This document shows positions 46,509 to 54,441 of a DNA stretch of 64,000 bases, piece after piece. Below the pieces are notes generated by a model. It was not told the origin of the DNA and searched no databases. It worked only from the letters and a program-made list of their open reading frames with translations. This DNA is from JAFDZV01 sp964455525 (GTDB lineage Bacteria > Bacteroidota > Ignavibacteria > OLB7): assembly GCA_964455525.1 (NCBI GenBank), contig CAYVWR010000011.1, positions 77,980 to 141,979 on the forward strand, read 5' to 3'. Numbering within the stretch: position 1 is the stretch's first letter; each line of letters begins with the position of its first letter. A program made the position numbers and the translations under genes.

Positions 46509-47030
46509 TCAATACTCCTTCTCGCATCGAGAGACAACCTTGAAGGATAGAATGCTCTTCACAATTAGCTCAGCCGTTAGTTTGATTATAAAGGGTAACT
46601 CTGTAGCTCCGCAGATCAGGGCTGCGGCAATACGATGGTTGCCATCAAGGACTAACAATTGGCCGGAATCATCAGGTACTAAGAATGGAGGTGTGAGCCG
46701 CGTACCCTCCTCCCAATCGGCAAAGATATGTCCGACACGTATCTTATCACGTCCTTCGTAGAGCTTATCCCCCTGAAAAGCTGCACCATGGTGAAGCGCA
46801 TCAAGAATTGTCGTTGAGAGTGCTCGGCAAACAACTACACCATCTTTATATGTTGTTCTTGCCATATACTCGCTGAACCAGAGAAGATCGCAATCGAGTT
46901 CCCAGAGAACTTCAGTGTCAGACAAGCCCTTTTGCTTTGAATCAAAACAATGTTCAAAACGGATGTTATCCTTAATCCTTTGCTCTTGATCTTCTATTGA
47001 GAACCTATCTCTAATCTGCTCTAAAGACAT
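46509..47030 (-). CDS. ParB/sulfiredoxin-fold-like protein
   Basis: The 173-residue protein carries LLVLDGNHRIAAALICGA (residues 125-142), the DGxHR signature of the ParB N-terminal/sulfiredoxin fold that can bind or cut nucleotides. It has no helix-turn-helix, so it is not a chromosome-partition ParB. Stand-alone proteins of this kind are frequent in mobile elements and some defence systems. It converges with the HEPN-like gene (120 bases apart) and its start faces the insertion sequence. Confidence 0.6.
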   Translation of the reverse strand: MSLEQIRDRFSIEDQEQRIKDNIRFEHCFDSKQKGLSDTEVLWELDCDLLWFSEYMARTTYKDGVVVCRALSTTILDALHHGAAFQGDKLYEGRDKIRVGHIFADWEEGTRLTPPFLVPDDSGQLLVLDGNHRIAAALICGATELPFIIKLTAELIVKSILSFKVVSRCEKEY

Positions 47031-47054
47031 GGGCGACCTAACTGGAATATTATT

Positions 47055-47074
47055 GAGCCACCTCCAGGTGGCTC
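47055..47074. other. palindromic hairpin next to the insertion sequence
   Basis: GAGCCACC (47055-47062) and GGTGGCTC (47067-47074) form a perfect stem around TCCA. It lies between two divergent genes rather than after one, so it may be a binding site or an insertion target rather than a terminator. Confidence 0.5.
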
Positions 47075-47082
47075 ATGACTGA

Positions 47083-48202
47083 TCTTAGTTACTAACGTTA
47101 CGCAGAATAGAATGAGTATTATCAGATATGGACTGCACGCTTGATCTATATACCGACTATCTGCTGGCAACCACCGGTTCTGCCACGGCCACTGGTATGA
47201 GCGCGCTGTTCGACGGAGAAATCAGCCACGACAAGGTGAGCCGATTCCTGAGCGAATCGCATCTGGACGGGAGCACCCTCTGGAAAACCGCGAAGCCATT
47301 GGTGCGCCGCTATGAACACTCCGAGGAGACCGTGCTCATCGCCGATGATACGATTATCCACAAGCCGCACACCGACGAGAATGCGATCATCTGCTGGCAC
47401 TACGATCACTCGGCTGGAACGTCGATCAAGGGTGTCAACCTCTTGACATTGATATTCGACTGCGCTGGAGTAAGCGTTCCGATTAACGCTCATCTGGTCG
47501 AGAAAACCGAAGGCTATCTCGACGCCACCACTGGTCAAACGAAGTATCGCAGTGCTGTCAGGAAGAACGGCATCACCCGAGCGATGCTCCTGCTGGCAGG
47601 CTCGCAGAACATCCAATACCGCTATTTCCTTGCCGATAGCTGGTTTTCATCAGCTGAAACGATGAACTTCCTCGCCAAAGATCTCTCGAAGCACTACATC
47701 ATGGCTGTTGAGTCCAGCCGTACGGTCGCGCTCAGCGAACGTGAGAAATTCAACGGCCAGTTTCATCGCCTCGATGAGCTGAGCTATCCGGAAGACGGAT
47801 GCCTTCGGGGAGTCTACCTTCGCTCGGTGAAACACCCGGTGACGGTGCTCAGACAAGTCTTTACCAACAAAGATGGTTCCCACGGCATCCTGTACATGGT
47901 CAGCAATGACATCGAGTTGACGGCGGATCGGATGCTGACGATCTACAAGAAACGGTGGAAAGTCGAGCAATACCACAAGTCGCTGAAGCAGCACACAGCA
48001 ATCTCGAAGTCACCGACCAAGACGGTTCAGACGCAGGCCAATCATCTGTTTGCATCGATCGCGGCCTACATCAAGTTAGAGACGATCAAGCTGAAGCTTG
48101 GAGGGAATCATTTCAGCATTAAAGCCATCCTCACTGCTGTTGCCACGAAGGCTGCTTTTATGGCCCTTGGGCAATTATTTGCGTAACGTCAGTTAATTAA
48201 GA
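47083..48202 (+). mobile_element. insertion sequence with one transposase gene
   Basis: The ends are imperfect inverted repeats: TTAGTTACTAACGTTACGCA (from about 47085) against TTAATTAACTGACGTTACGCA on the other strand (to about 48201), with ACGTTACGCA identical on both sides. The transposase stop codon lies inside the right repeat. No clear target duplication was seen. A decayed relative lies at 63750-63880. Confidence 0.75.
47128..48186 (+). CDS. DDE transposase (IS4/IS701-like)
   Basis: The 352-residue transposase has the three catalytic acids in order: Asp73/74 in VLIADDTIIHKPHTDE, Asp170 in RYFLADSWFSSAE and Glu280 in KKRWKVEQYHKSLKQ. The pattern SHDKVSRFL near the start and SPTKTVQTQANHLFASI near the end match a group widespread in rickettsiae, legionellae and mixed communities. 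Assignment to IS4 or IS701 is tentative. The frame is intact, with both ends present, so the element may still be active. Confidence 0.88.
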   Translation: MDCTLDLYTDYLLATTGSATATGMSALFDGEISHDKVSRFLSESHLDGSTLWKTAKPLVRRYEHSEETVLIADDTIIHKPHTDENAIICWHYDHSAGTSIKGVNLLTLIFDCAGVSVPINAHLVEKTEGYLDATTGQTKYRSAVRKNGITRAMLLLAGSQNIQYRYFLADSWFSSAETMNFLAKDLSKHYIMAVESSRTVALSEREKFNGQFHRLDELSYPEDGCLRGVYLRSVKHPVTVLRQVFTNKDGSHGILYMVSNDIELTADRMLTIYKKRWKVEQYHKSLKQHTAISKSPTKTVQTQANHLFASIAAYIKLETIKLKLGGNHFSIKAILTAVATKAAFMALGQLFA

Positions 48203-49702
48203 AGGCATTAATTCCAGTTTTAGTTTTCTCACATCAATTGGCACTGAGGATTCATTGATAATTCCAGCAAGTTCAAGTAGCTTCTGCCGTCCTGCTTCTC
48301 GATCGTATTTGTAAGCGATCCTCATATTGAAGAACACAACTGATTTTTCAAGCATTGTCAGAAGATACAGGCGTCTCGTCACAGCATCTCCATCATGAAC
48401 TTCGACAGGGGGAACTGGAACTTCACAGTAAAAGCAGATACGACCTCCAACGTTCTCGATGGATTGCGACTCAACGGGCAGCTGCTTACCCAATTGCTTA
48501 CTCAGACGCTCTCGTTCCAACTCCATACAGGTAGAAAGGAAGTCAGGGAGTCGCGATCTACTCACAGTACCTCGAACTTGCAAGGTCTCATATTCAAGCC
48601 ACATATTCTCAAGTTCGATCAATACTGGCACGAAACAGTATTTATGTTCTATCTTGTCACCACTCACCTTCAGTGTGAAGTAGCAATCCGTACGATTAAC
48701 GATTAGAAGCAAACCATCCTGAAGCCAAATTCCTGCCTCCTGTGGATATGCCTCTGCAATATCTTCATCCGGATTAGCGAATTCCCAGCCAGCGACATCC
48801 CGTTCCTGTGCAATTTCTTCCGCCACCATCATTTGGTCCTTATGATACAGTGCGGCCATACGCATAAATGTAGTCCTGATGTCCTCTAGCAGCAACGAAC
48901 ACTCAGGATGATCTGTTGGAAGCAATGAAATAACACCTTCAACTGCAAGGGAAATGAACTCGCACATACCTACCAAGATTTCGTACGTCCACCGTATCCC
49001 CTCCTGACGGATAGAAAAGTATCCTCCCCCCTGACTCTCAAGGTGAAAGGTTCGGAGGTTTTCCCAGCTTCCATGAACAGCATCACTAGTCAATGTAAAC
49101 AGGCGTTTGTATATGTGTTCCCATCCCAACCTCTGTGCTCGTCGGCTAATTCCTCCGCCATCCCACTCACGCGATCTCTGCGAAGTTATATCTTGTTCTG
49201 CAACTCCCGACTCTTCAAAAGACCGCTGAATATCCCGGACGACGATCCGGGCATTTGGAAGCAGTTGGTCTCCATCAGCCACGGCTTCGCGTAATGAATC
49301 CAGATACTTCTTCGATCTCTTGTGTGAGTGAATAATATAATGATCGAAATTCTCAGGGTTATTCTCGGCCAAAAGGAAGCACAGGCTAATGCCAGTATCT
49401 ATAGCAGTACGAGCAATGATCGAAGCTACTTCCAAGTCATCCTGCAATATCTGCTGGTGGAACTTTGTAAGGTGTTTATTGAGACGCAGTAGGAGACCAG
49501 CTGTAATGGCATCATTGCGATCGAACTCCTTCAAGGCACCCTCATCTGTAAAACAGTGGAGGCCGTAAATTCTGCCCACAACAAGGACCGCACGGGTAAA
49601 CAGCTTGACAGCAAGCGGCTTGATATCATTGTAGTTCGTGATTGACTCTATCTGCTCATCAGATACATTGAAGTCGTCAGGTATGAAATCCGCAATGGCC
49701 AT
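48197..49702 (-). CDS. DUF5677-like hypothetical protein
   Basis: The ATG at 49702, with GAGAGA just upstream, gives 501 residues; a TTG at 49714 would add four. The N-terminal half is helical: KLFTRAVLVVGRIYGL, VASIIARTAIDTGISLCFLLAEN, AVHGSWENL. This matches DUF5677-type proteins, which belong near HEPN-like folds and have unknown function. The second half is a separate alpha/beta region with no family that I recognise. The stop is inside the right repeat of the insertion sequence, so that end may have been changed by the insertion. Confidence 0.55.
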   Translation of the reverse strand: MAIADFIPDDFNVSDEQIESITNYNDIKPLAVKLFTRAVLVVGRIYGLHCFTDEGALKEFDRNDAITAGLLLRLNKHLTKFHQQILQDDLEVASIIARTAIDTGISLCFLLAENNPENFDHYIIHSHKRSKKYLDSLREAVADGDQLLPNARIVVRDIQRSFEESGVAEQDITSQRSREWDGGGISRRAQRLGWEHIYKRLFTLTSDAVHGSWENLRTFHLESQGGGYFSIRQEGIRWTYEILVGMCEFISLAVEGVISLLPTDHPECSLLLEDIRTTFMRMAALYHKDQMMVAEEIAQERDVAGWEFANPDEDIAEAYPQEAGIWLQDGLLLIVNRTDCYFTLKVSGDKIEHKYCFVPVLIELENMWLEYETLQVRGTVSRSRLPDFLSTCMELERERLSKQLGKQLPVESQSIENVGGRICFYCEVPVPPVEVHDGDAVTRRLYLLTMLEKSVVFFNMRIAYKYDREAGRQKLLELAGIINESSVPIDVRKLKLELMPS

Positions 49703-49756
49703 TATATCTCTCAAAAGGTGTTATGAGCGTAAAATCTATGTACTCAGGCTTGAAAA

Positions 49757-50656
49757 CTATTCAACATGATACCTGCCGAGCCGATGCAACGGCTCGATGG
49801 ATTCAATATATTCCCTTGCCCATGCCAACCACCTACCCAGCTTCTCATTGCTTTCGACTGACAATCCACGTTCCCGAGCAGATTGTTCGACAGCATCAAC
49901 GTATGCCCGCAGCCGATGGCACTCATTCCATATTCGAGCGTCTTCGTGGAGCTGCGTGCGACGAGCTTCTACCTTCCGTCGTTCTGCCTCAAAGCGTTGG
50001 CGTTCAACCAACTGTGCGGCTTTGCGTTTTCTGCGTTCCTCCTCCTTGATTTTCCACCGTCGGTTCCACTCTTCCCGTTCCAGCCGCTCTTTCTTAATAC
50101 CATCCGCAAAGGGTTCAAGGCTATCAAGTATTTTACCGATCTGCTGCTCTACCTTCCCCTTTTTTGGGCCATCTTCCCATGCTGTCTTTTTTCCATAATT
50201 GCTTAGTGGAGGAGCATAGATTGTCAATCTTAGGTTCCCAGACGGAGTCAATCCCATACCCGAGCCCCAAATGTCCCACCCTCCATGTTTCCCCTGATAG
50301 GATTACGCGAAGGAAACACGTTTCTGCTTTTCATCAACCTTGAAGCCAATCGTCTCGTCATGGACGAATAGTGTTGCGGACTCACCTTTTCCAGCAGGAG
50401 CTGCAACCCGATGGCCCCTGCGCTCGATCTCCTTCAGGAAGGTATCAGTAAATCTCAATGCGCGGCTAAGACTTTCATCTGACGTACGAATATCAAGAAC
50501 GGCTTGGTCGGACCGCAGAATCAAAATTCCATCCCCGTTTGGCTTCGCATCCTTGAACGCCTGACGAGCCTCTTTTATCAAAGGATGCGGTGATGCCAGT
50601 CGATCAGGAACAATGATACCTTGCTCTTCGCTGCTTACTCCTTTCTGATCGCTCAT
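49757..50656 (-). pseudogene. island hypothetical gene interrupted by one in-frame TAA
   Basis: The first part (50656-50303) reads IIVPDRLASPHPLIKEARQAF, then a conserved DIRTSDESLSRALRFTD region. After a single TAA at 50303-50305 the same frame continues without a break: SYQGKHGGWDIWGSGMG, PSGNLRLTIY, then a long charged coiled region and GRWLAWAREYIESIEPLHRL. The two parts match the two halves of one protein family commonly found in phage-like islands, whose function is unknown. A total of 300 codons fits the family. The stop is most simply a nonsense mutation; readthrough or two separate products are less likely. Confidence 0.65.
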
Positions 50657-50945
50657 GTTCTCTCCCTCCGTGGACAGATTCCTTTCTGTTGAATAGGCAT
50701 ATATGCTGCCCCTTATATTTTGCCGAGCACATGTGTCGTATGGTCCCTACTGTGTATCCGGTCATACGAGCTACTTCGTGGATGTCGATCTCCTCATTTT
50801 TCTCCTCCGGCATGCTCACAATCTGGGTAGATGGTGATGCCAGAAGTGTCTCCTGCTGCCTCCACCGTCTCAGATCGTCTCGTACGTATTTCAGCAGCTT
50901 CTGAATTTCTTTCCGGTACTCCGGATGCCTGCTCAAGCTCTCCAT
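50604..50945 (-). CDS. helix-turn-helix DNA-binding protein (excisionase-like)
   Basis: The 113-residue protein has a charged helix at the start and IDIHEVARMTGYTVGTIRHM (about 52-71), which reads as a MerR/AlpA-type helix-turn-helix. The wing expected after it (polar, with an RR or FxRS motif) is not seen, so the C-terminus may be altered. It overlaps the next gene by 53 bases, in a different frame. Position between the recombinase and the hypothetical gene supports an excision or control role. Confidence 0.5.
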   Translation of the reverse strand: MESLSRHPEYRKEIQKLLKYVRDDLRRWRQQETLLASPSTQIVSMPEEKNEEIDIHEVARMTGYTVGTIRHMCSAKYKGQHICLFNRKESVHGGREHERSERSKQRRARYHCS

Positions 50946-51018
50946 TTGATGGCACCGACGGTGAGAACTATGCCTTGCACTATCCAGTGCTCTGGATTGC
51001 GATCATCGAGCATATCCT

Positions 51019-51540
51019 TTACCCTTTCCAATCGCGTACGGGAAGCTTTTCTGCGGCATCGGTCTGGAGCCTCTCTGTAATCTTGGAGTAACGTTCAGTG
51101 GTATTGACTGAACTGTGCCCCATATTCTTCGATAGCGTGTAGATGGGAATATCATGCGTCAGCGACATGATTGCGTGCGTGTGCCGGGATGTATGGAATT
51201 TCAGACGATCCGACCACTTAATCTCGGCCTTCGCCATCCATCGACGCAGGGCCACATTGATACGCTTGTTCTCATAGAGATCGAAGACCGATTCATCCTT
51301 GCCATCGAAGTCAGCATCCGGACCAACACCGATGATCTTCAACGCCATCTCTGACAGGACCAACGTATTGTACTTGCCGGTCTTCTTCATTCGATATTGA
51401 AGAACGAACCTCGTCTTCTCCTTCAGATCTCTCGTATCGACATACCGCTCTTTCGTGATATGCGACCACCTCACCTGCTTGATGTCCGAATATCGAAGGC
51501 TGGTCCAGATGCAGAAAGGGCACTTTCGATTCCTCTCAGT
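51019..51540 (-). pseudogene. tyrosine recombinase, catalytic domain only
   Basis: The open frame begins abruptly after a stop at 51541-51543 and holds only the C-terminal catalytic domain. FCIWTSLRYSDIKQVRWSHI contains the first Arg, FHTSRHTHAIMSLTHD holds HxxR, NMGHSSVNTTERYSKI holds the His and the nucleophile Tyr. The 150-200 residue N-terminal arm- and core-binding part is missing. About 60 bases beyond begins the molybdoenzyme-derived repeat, which has replaced it. The enzyme was probably responsible for moving this island and is now defective. Confidence 0.75.
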
Positions 51541-51600
51541 TCAACTCACCCCCTCAAAATCGAGCGAAATACAAAGATTCGGGCACCGATCAAATTCCAG

Positions 51601-51784
51601 CGCTCTTTTTGCAGAACTCAGGGAAATGGCCAAGCTCGTTCTTCATGCCTCCGCTCTGGCCGCCCATGCCGTAGGCGCAGGTCTTGCAGGAGTTCTTGCT
51701 CGACATCCTGCGCCAGAACCGGATTGGGCCGCCTTCGGCCTCCAGCGATTTCTTCACTGTATATGCTATAGCGGCCCATCCGCC
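51601..51784 (+). repeat. 184-base repeat, displaced copy of the molybdoenzyme 5' end
   Basis: On the minus strand it encodes GGWAAIAYTVKKSLEAEGG, SSKNSCKTCAYGMGGQSGG and ELGHFPEFCKKS, the same as the functional gene. A fused start (MQCEQ at 51799) precedes it. It cannot make the enzyme because only about 60 codons are present. It matches 44970-45153 almost perfectly, so the duplication is recent. Confidence 0.9.
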
Positions 51785-51856
51785 CTGTTCGCACTGCAAA
51801 CAGTCGGTCGTTCATGCTTGTGGGGATGTTCTGATACTGTGCGAAAGCCTTGAAGT

Positions 51857-51912
51857 TTTTCTACGATTCCAAGCCAGTGCTCTCATGAAAAAGGTCGAAT
51901 CTGGCGGCGGTA
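51857..51912 (+). repeat. diverged, inverted copy of the molybdoenzyme promoter-proximal region and start
   Basis: On the plus strand GCTCTCATGAAAAAGGTC and GGCGGCGG match the reverse strand of 45154-45210, including the ATG and codons for MKKVESGGG. Differences fall at third positions (AAA/AAG, TCT/TCA) and in the leader. The frame continues as KLASSIYQ and stops. The orientation is opposite to the neighbouring 184-base copy. Confidence 0.75.
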
Positions 51913-52236
51913 AGTTAGCATCTTCGATCTATCAGTAGTAGCATTGAGTCGTTGAGCAGACTCATCGCGCTTTTGATAAGGATATCGTCCTCTGCTATCA
52001 AGAAACGAACGACTGGCCCAACACGGTTGCTGCATTTACTCAGTAAATCCAGATTCCAGAACTGCCAGAGACTTCGGTAGGTTGCCATAGTTCGATGTAG
52101 GGTTTCTTTAGCAGATTTGTTCGTCTTTAGCAGATGGCGGTAGCAGCAACCCGAACAGGCGGTGGGCACAGATGTTACCAGTGAAGCATTCCGCGTTAGA
52201 CGCCTGTGCTGGCAATTCCTTCAATCTCGAAGCCAG
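51913..52236. other. non-coding stretch between the island and the hydrolase cassette
   Basis: A minus-strand frame of 84 codons exists (51915-52169) without a recognisable domain. It may be a remnant of a gene cut by rearrangement. Confidence 0.4.
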
Positions 52237-53292
52237 TCACAGAGTTCTTCCGTAGAATGCGATGAGTCGATCCATCGCAGCGTTCACATAGCTAGAAACC
52301 CAGTAGGTTTCGATATGCGTGGCGCCTTCGATTTTGAACAACTCCTTGTCCTTCGTACCAGTGGCCTTGGCGAACGCATCTTCCGTCATGTATCGGCTGT
52401 CGGCCTTGCTGCCCACGATCATCAGCAGCGGCTTGTTGATCAGTTCGATCTGGTTGGTGGCGTCGAAACGCATCAGATCCAACAAACTGCTCGTGGTATA
52501 CTTGAAGGTTGAGCCGGGGTGTGCATGCGTCTTCCAGTAATATTCGTAGCCCTGCCGATACATTTCAAACGGCAATTGGGCGATCTGCTCATCCGTCATA
52601 TTGGCGTCCCCCGAATAGAGCACTTCTCCGCCAGCCACTTCTTGGGCGCGGGCAGCCGACGCCTGCTGCAGACGCTCTTGAATGGAATCCAGTTGCGAAT
52701 CCGCGAAGCCGTTGCGACGAACCCGTCCCGAATTGAACATGCTCAGCGTCGCAATCGACTTGAAGCGTTTGTCGGTTTGCGCCGCGGCCAACGAGTATCC
52801 GCCTCCGCCGCAGATCCCGAGAAGGCCTAGCCGCACGACATCGACGCCCGGATAGCGGGAAACGAAGTCCGCCATCCCGTGAATGTCCTCAATCCGATAT
52901 GCGGGCTTGTCAACATTGCGCGGCTGTCCCCCGCTCGCGCCCTGGTAGGCGGCATCCGCAGCGATCGTGATATAGCCCTGTTCCGCCAAGCGCTGGGCAT
53001 ATAAACCCGCGACCTGCTCTTTCACCCCGCCGTTCGGATGCGCCACCACAACGGCAGGATAGGAGCCATTGGGATCATATTTCGGCGGAGTATAGACGTT
53101 GGCGGAAATCTCCAGGCCGTTGAGCTTGTAGGTGACCGGGTGGATATTGACCTTGCCAGCTATGTTCTCGGTGATCGCACCCTCATAAGTGAGCGTGAAA
53201 GGGTTGGTTTTGTAATCCGCCGCATGGGCATCCATCGCGGGAATCGCGAGTGCCATGGTCAAGGCGACAGAACCTAATTTCACTTTTTTCAT
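52237..53292 (-). CDS. secreted alpha/beta hydrolase, dienelactone-hydrolase/YcjY-like
   Basis: The 351-residue protein has a signal peptide ending AHAAD. It has the alpha/beta hydrolase features VVVAHPNGGVKEQ (oxyanion region), and LGICGGGGYSLAAAQ with Cys161 in the nucleophile position, as in dienelactone hydrolase. An acidic and a His segment near the end (EGATHIETYW) complete the triad. YcjY-type proteins are of unknown substrate. The last gene of a minus-strand cassette, 49 bases after the second hydrolase gene. Codon choice and style look more proteobacterial than the backbone. Confidence 0.75.
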   Translation of the reverse strand: MKKVKLGSVALTMALAIPAMDAHAADYKTNPFTLTYEGAITENIAGKVNIHPVTYKLNGLEISANVYTPPKYDPNGSYPAVVVAHPNGGVKEQVAGLYAQRLAEQGYITIAADAAYQGASGGQPRNVDKPAYRIEDIHGMADFVSRYPGVDVVRLGLLGICGGGGYSLAAAQTDKRFKSIATLSMFNSGRVRRNGFADSQLDSIQERLQQASAARAQEVAGGEVLYSGDANMTDEQIAQLPFEMYRQGYEYYWKTHAHPGSTFKYTTSSLLDLMRFDATNQIELINKPLLMIVGSKADSRYMTEDAFAKATGTKDKELFKIEGATHIETYWVSSYVNAAMDRLIAFYGRTL

Positions 53293-53341
53293 GTGAGTTT
53301 CCTTGTTTTTGAGATATTTCCGCTGATCGATTAAAAAGTTT

Positions 53342-54421
53342 TCATTTATTCAGTCCTTTTCTTTCGAGAAACTCGACCATGTGATTTGCGACTTCAACAT
53401 TGTTTAAGTCGGACATCGGGAAATGTGTATTGCCCTTAATCCCTATTTCAGGCAAGTGTATCACGCTGGCATCGCCTCCGTGTTTATTGATGACAGCCGC
53501 CCAAATCCTCGCCATTTCCAGCCCCGAACGCCAATGGTCTTTGTTCCATACGGTTGTCGGCTCTTTGGCGATGTTATCGCCGTAGTATATAACGATATGG
53601 ATTTTCGTCAGCTTGTTGAAATCGGATAACGGTATCTCCACACCTTTGAGTTCGCCGAAAAGACCAGATGATTTTATCGGTTCTGGCAACTCGCCCTCGG
53701 GGAACACAAAATTGCTGTATGGCTCATATGCCACCACCGCTTTGACCTTATCGTTTTTTATTGCTGTAAACCATCCGGGGCCACCCCCCTGTGAGTGCGT
53801 GACCAAAATGCCCTCTCCAACCTTATCGAATAGCTGCGAAATGGCATCCGTGATAACATTGGCATCAAAGCTGCCTGTATTGGGGGTCATCTGCCTGTAA
53901 AATTGTTCCAACGAAGCTTCATCTTTTGGAAACTGGACATTGGGAAAATAATCGGGATAGTTGCCTATCCTGAATTGGGTAAACCAAAGCTGTTCATCAG
54001 GGGTCGGCTTAATGGTAAATTCAACGGTACTTTTGCCAGCTTCGCCACGTCTTGGCTGGTCAATCAGGTAGACGCCAAAACCTTTTCTTAAAAAGATATT
54101 CTGGAACCCCTCACGACCATCGGGGGTGGTTTCCCAGGTTTTTTTCGACTGACCCGCACCGTGTAAAAACACCAACGGATACTTCCGAGCCTTTGGCGGA
54201 ACCTGATAAAAAACATAGGCGTGGTCGCCGTGAAAGGTTTGTCCATCGGGCTTCAATGGATTAGCCAAATCGAATCCCCCCGATTCGGAAAGCTTTGTCC
54301 CGCCCACCGCGAAGCTGCCCTGCTTTTCAATGACCAAAGGCTTCTGTTCCTCTGAGGTTTGTGCAGACACGTTAAACGCCATTGATAGTGAAAGTGCAAG
54401 AATGAAGGATAGTTTTTTCAT
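53342..54421 (-). CDS. secreted alpha/beta hydrolase
   Basis: The 359-residue protein has a signal peptide (cleaved at VSAQ). The hydrolase body shows PLVFLHGAGQSKKTWE, VYLIDQPRRGEAGKS, GILVTHSQGGGPGW with nucleophile Ser210 and a final KGNTHFPMSDLNN with the catalytic His. The substrate is unknown; the family includes many putative esterases. It lies between the carboxymuconolactone decarboxylase-like gene (20 bases) and the second hydrolase, so it belongs to the same operon. Its codon use is AT-richer than that of the flanking hydrolase. Confidence 0.78.
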   Translation of the reverse strand: MKKLSFILALSLSMAFNVSAQTSEEQKPLVIEKQGSFAVGGTKLSESGGFDLANPLKPDGQTFHGDHAYVFYQVPPKARKYPLVFLHGAGQSKKTWETTPDGREGFQNIFLRKGFGVYLIDQPRRGEAGKSTVEFTIKPTPDEQLWFTQFRIGNYPDYFPNVQFPKDEASLEQFYRQMTPNTGSFDANVITDAISQLFDKVGEGILVTHSQGGGPGWFTAIKNDKVKAVVAYEPYSNFVFPEGELPEPIKSSGLFGELKGVEIPLSDFNKLTKIHIVIYYGDNIAKEPTTVWNKDHWRSGLEMARIWAAVINKHGGDASVIHLPEIGIKGNTHFPMSDLNNVEVANHMVEFLERKGLNK

Positions 54422-54441
54422 GCTGTTTCCTCTTCCTCTTG

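Larger units (their letters stand above)
45154..51600. mobile_element. putative integrated island flanked by the 184-base repeat
   Basis: About 6.4 kb of AT-richer DNA lies between the two direct copies. It holds a HEPN-like gene, a ParB-like gene, an insertion sequence, a DUF5677-like gene, a gene split by a stop, a helix-turn-helix gene and a truncated tyrosine recombinase at the right end. Recombinase next to one boundary, a small DNA-binding gene beside it and end duplication are what an integrative element leaves. The flank is longer than a usual attachment core, so homologous recombination or repeated rearrangement is also possible. Confidence 0.6.
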
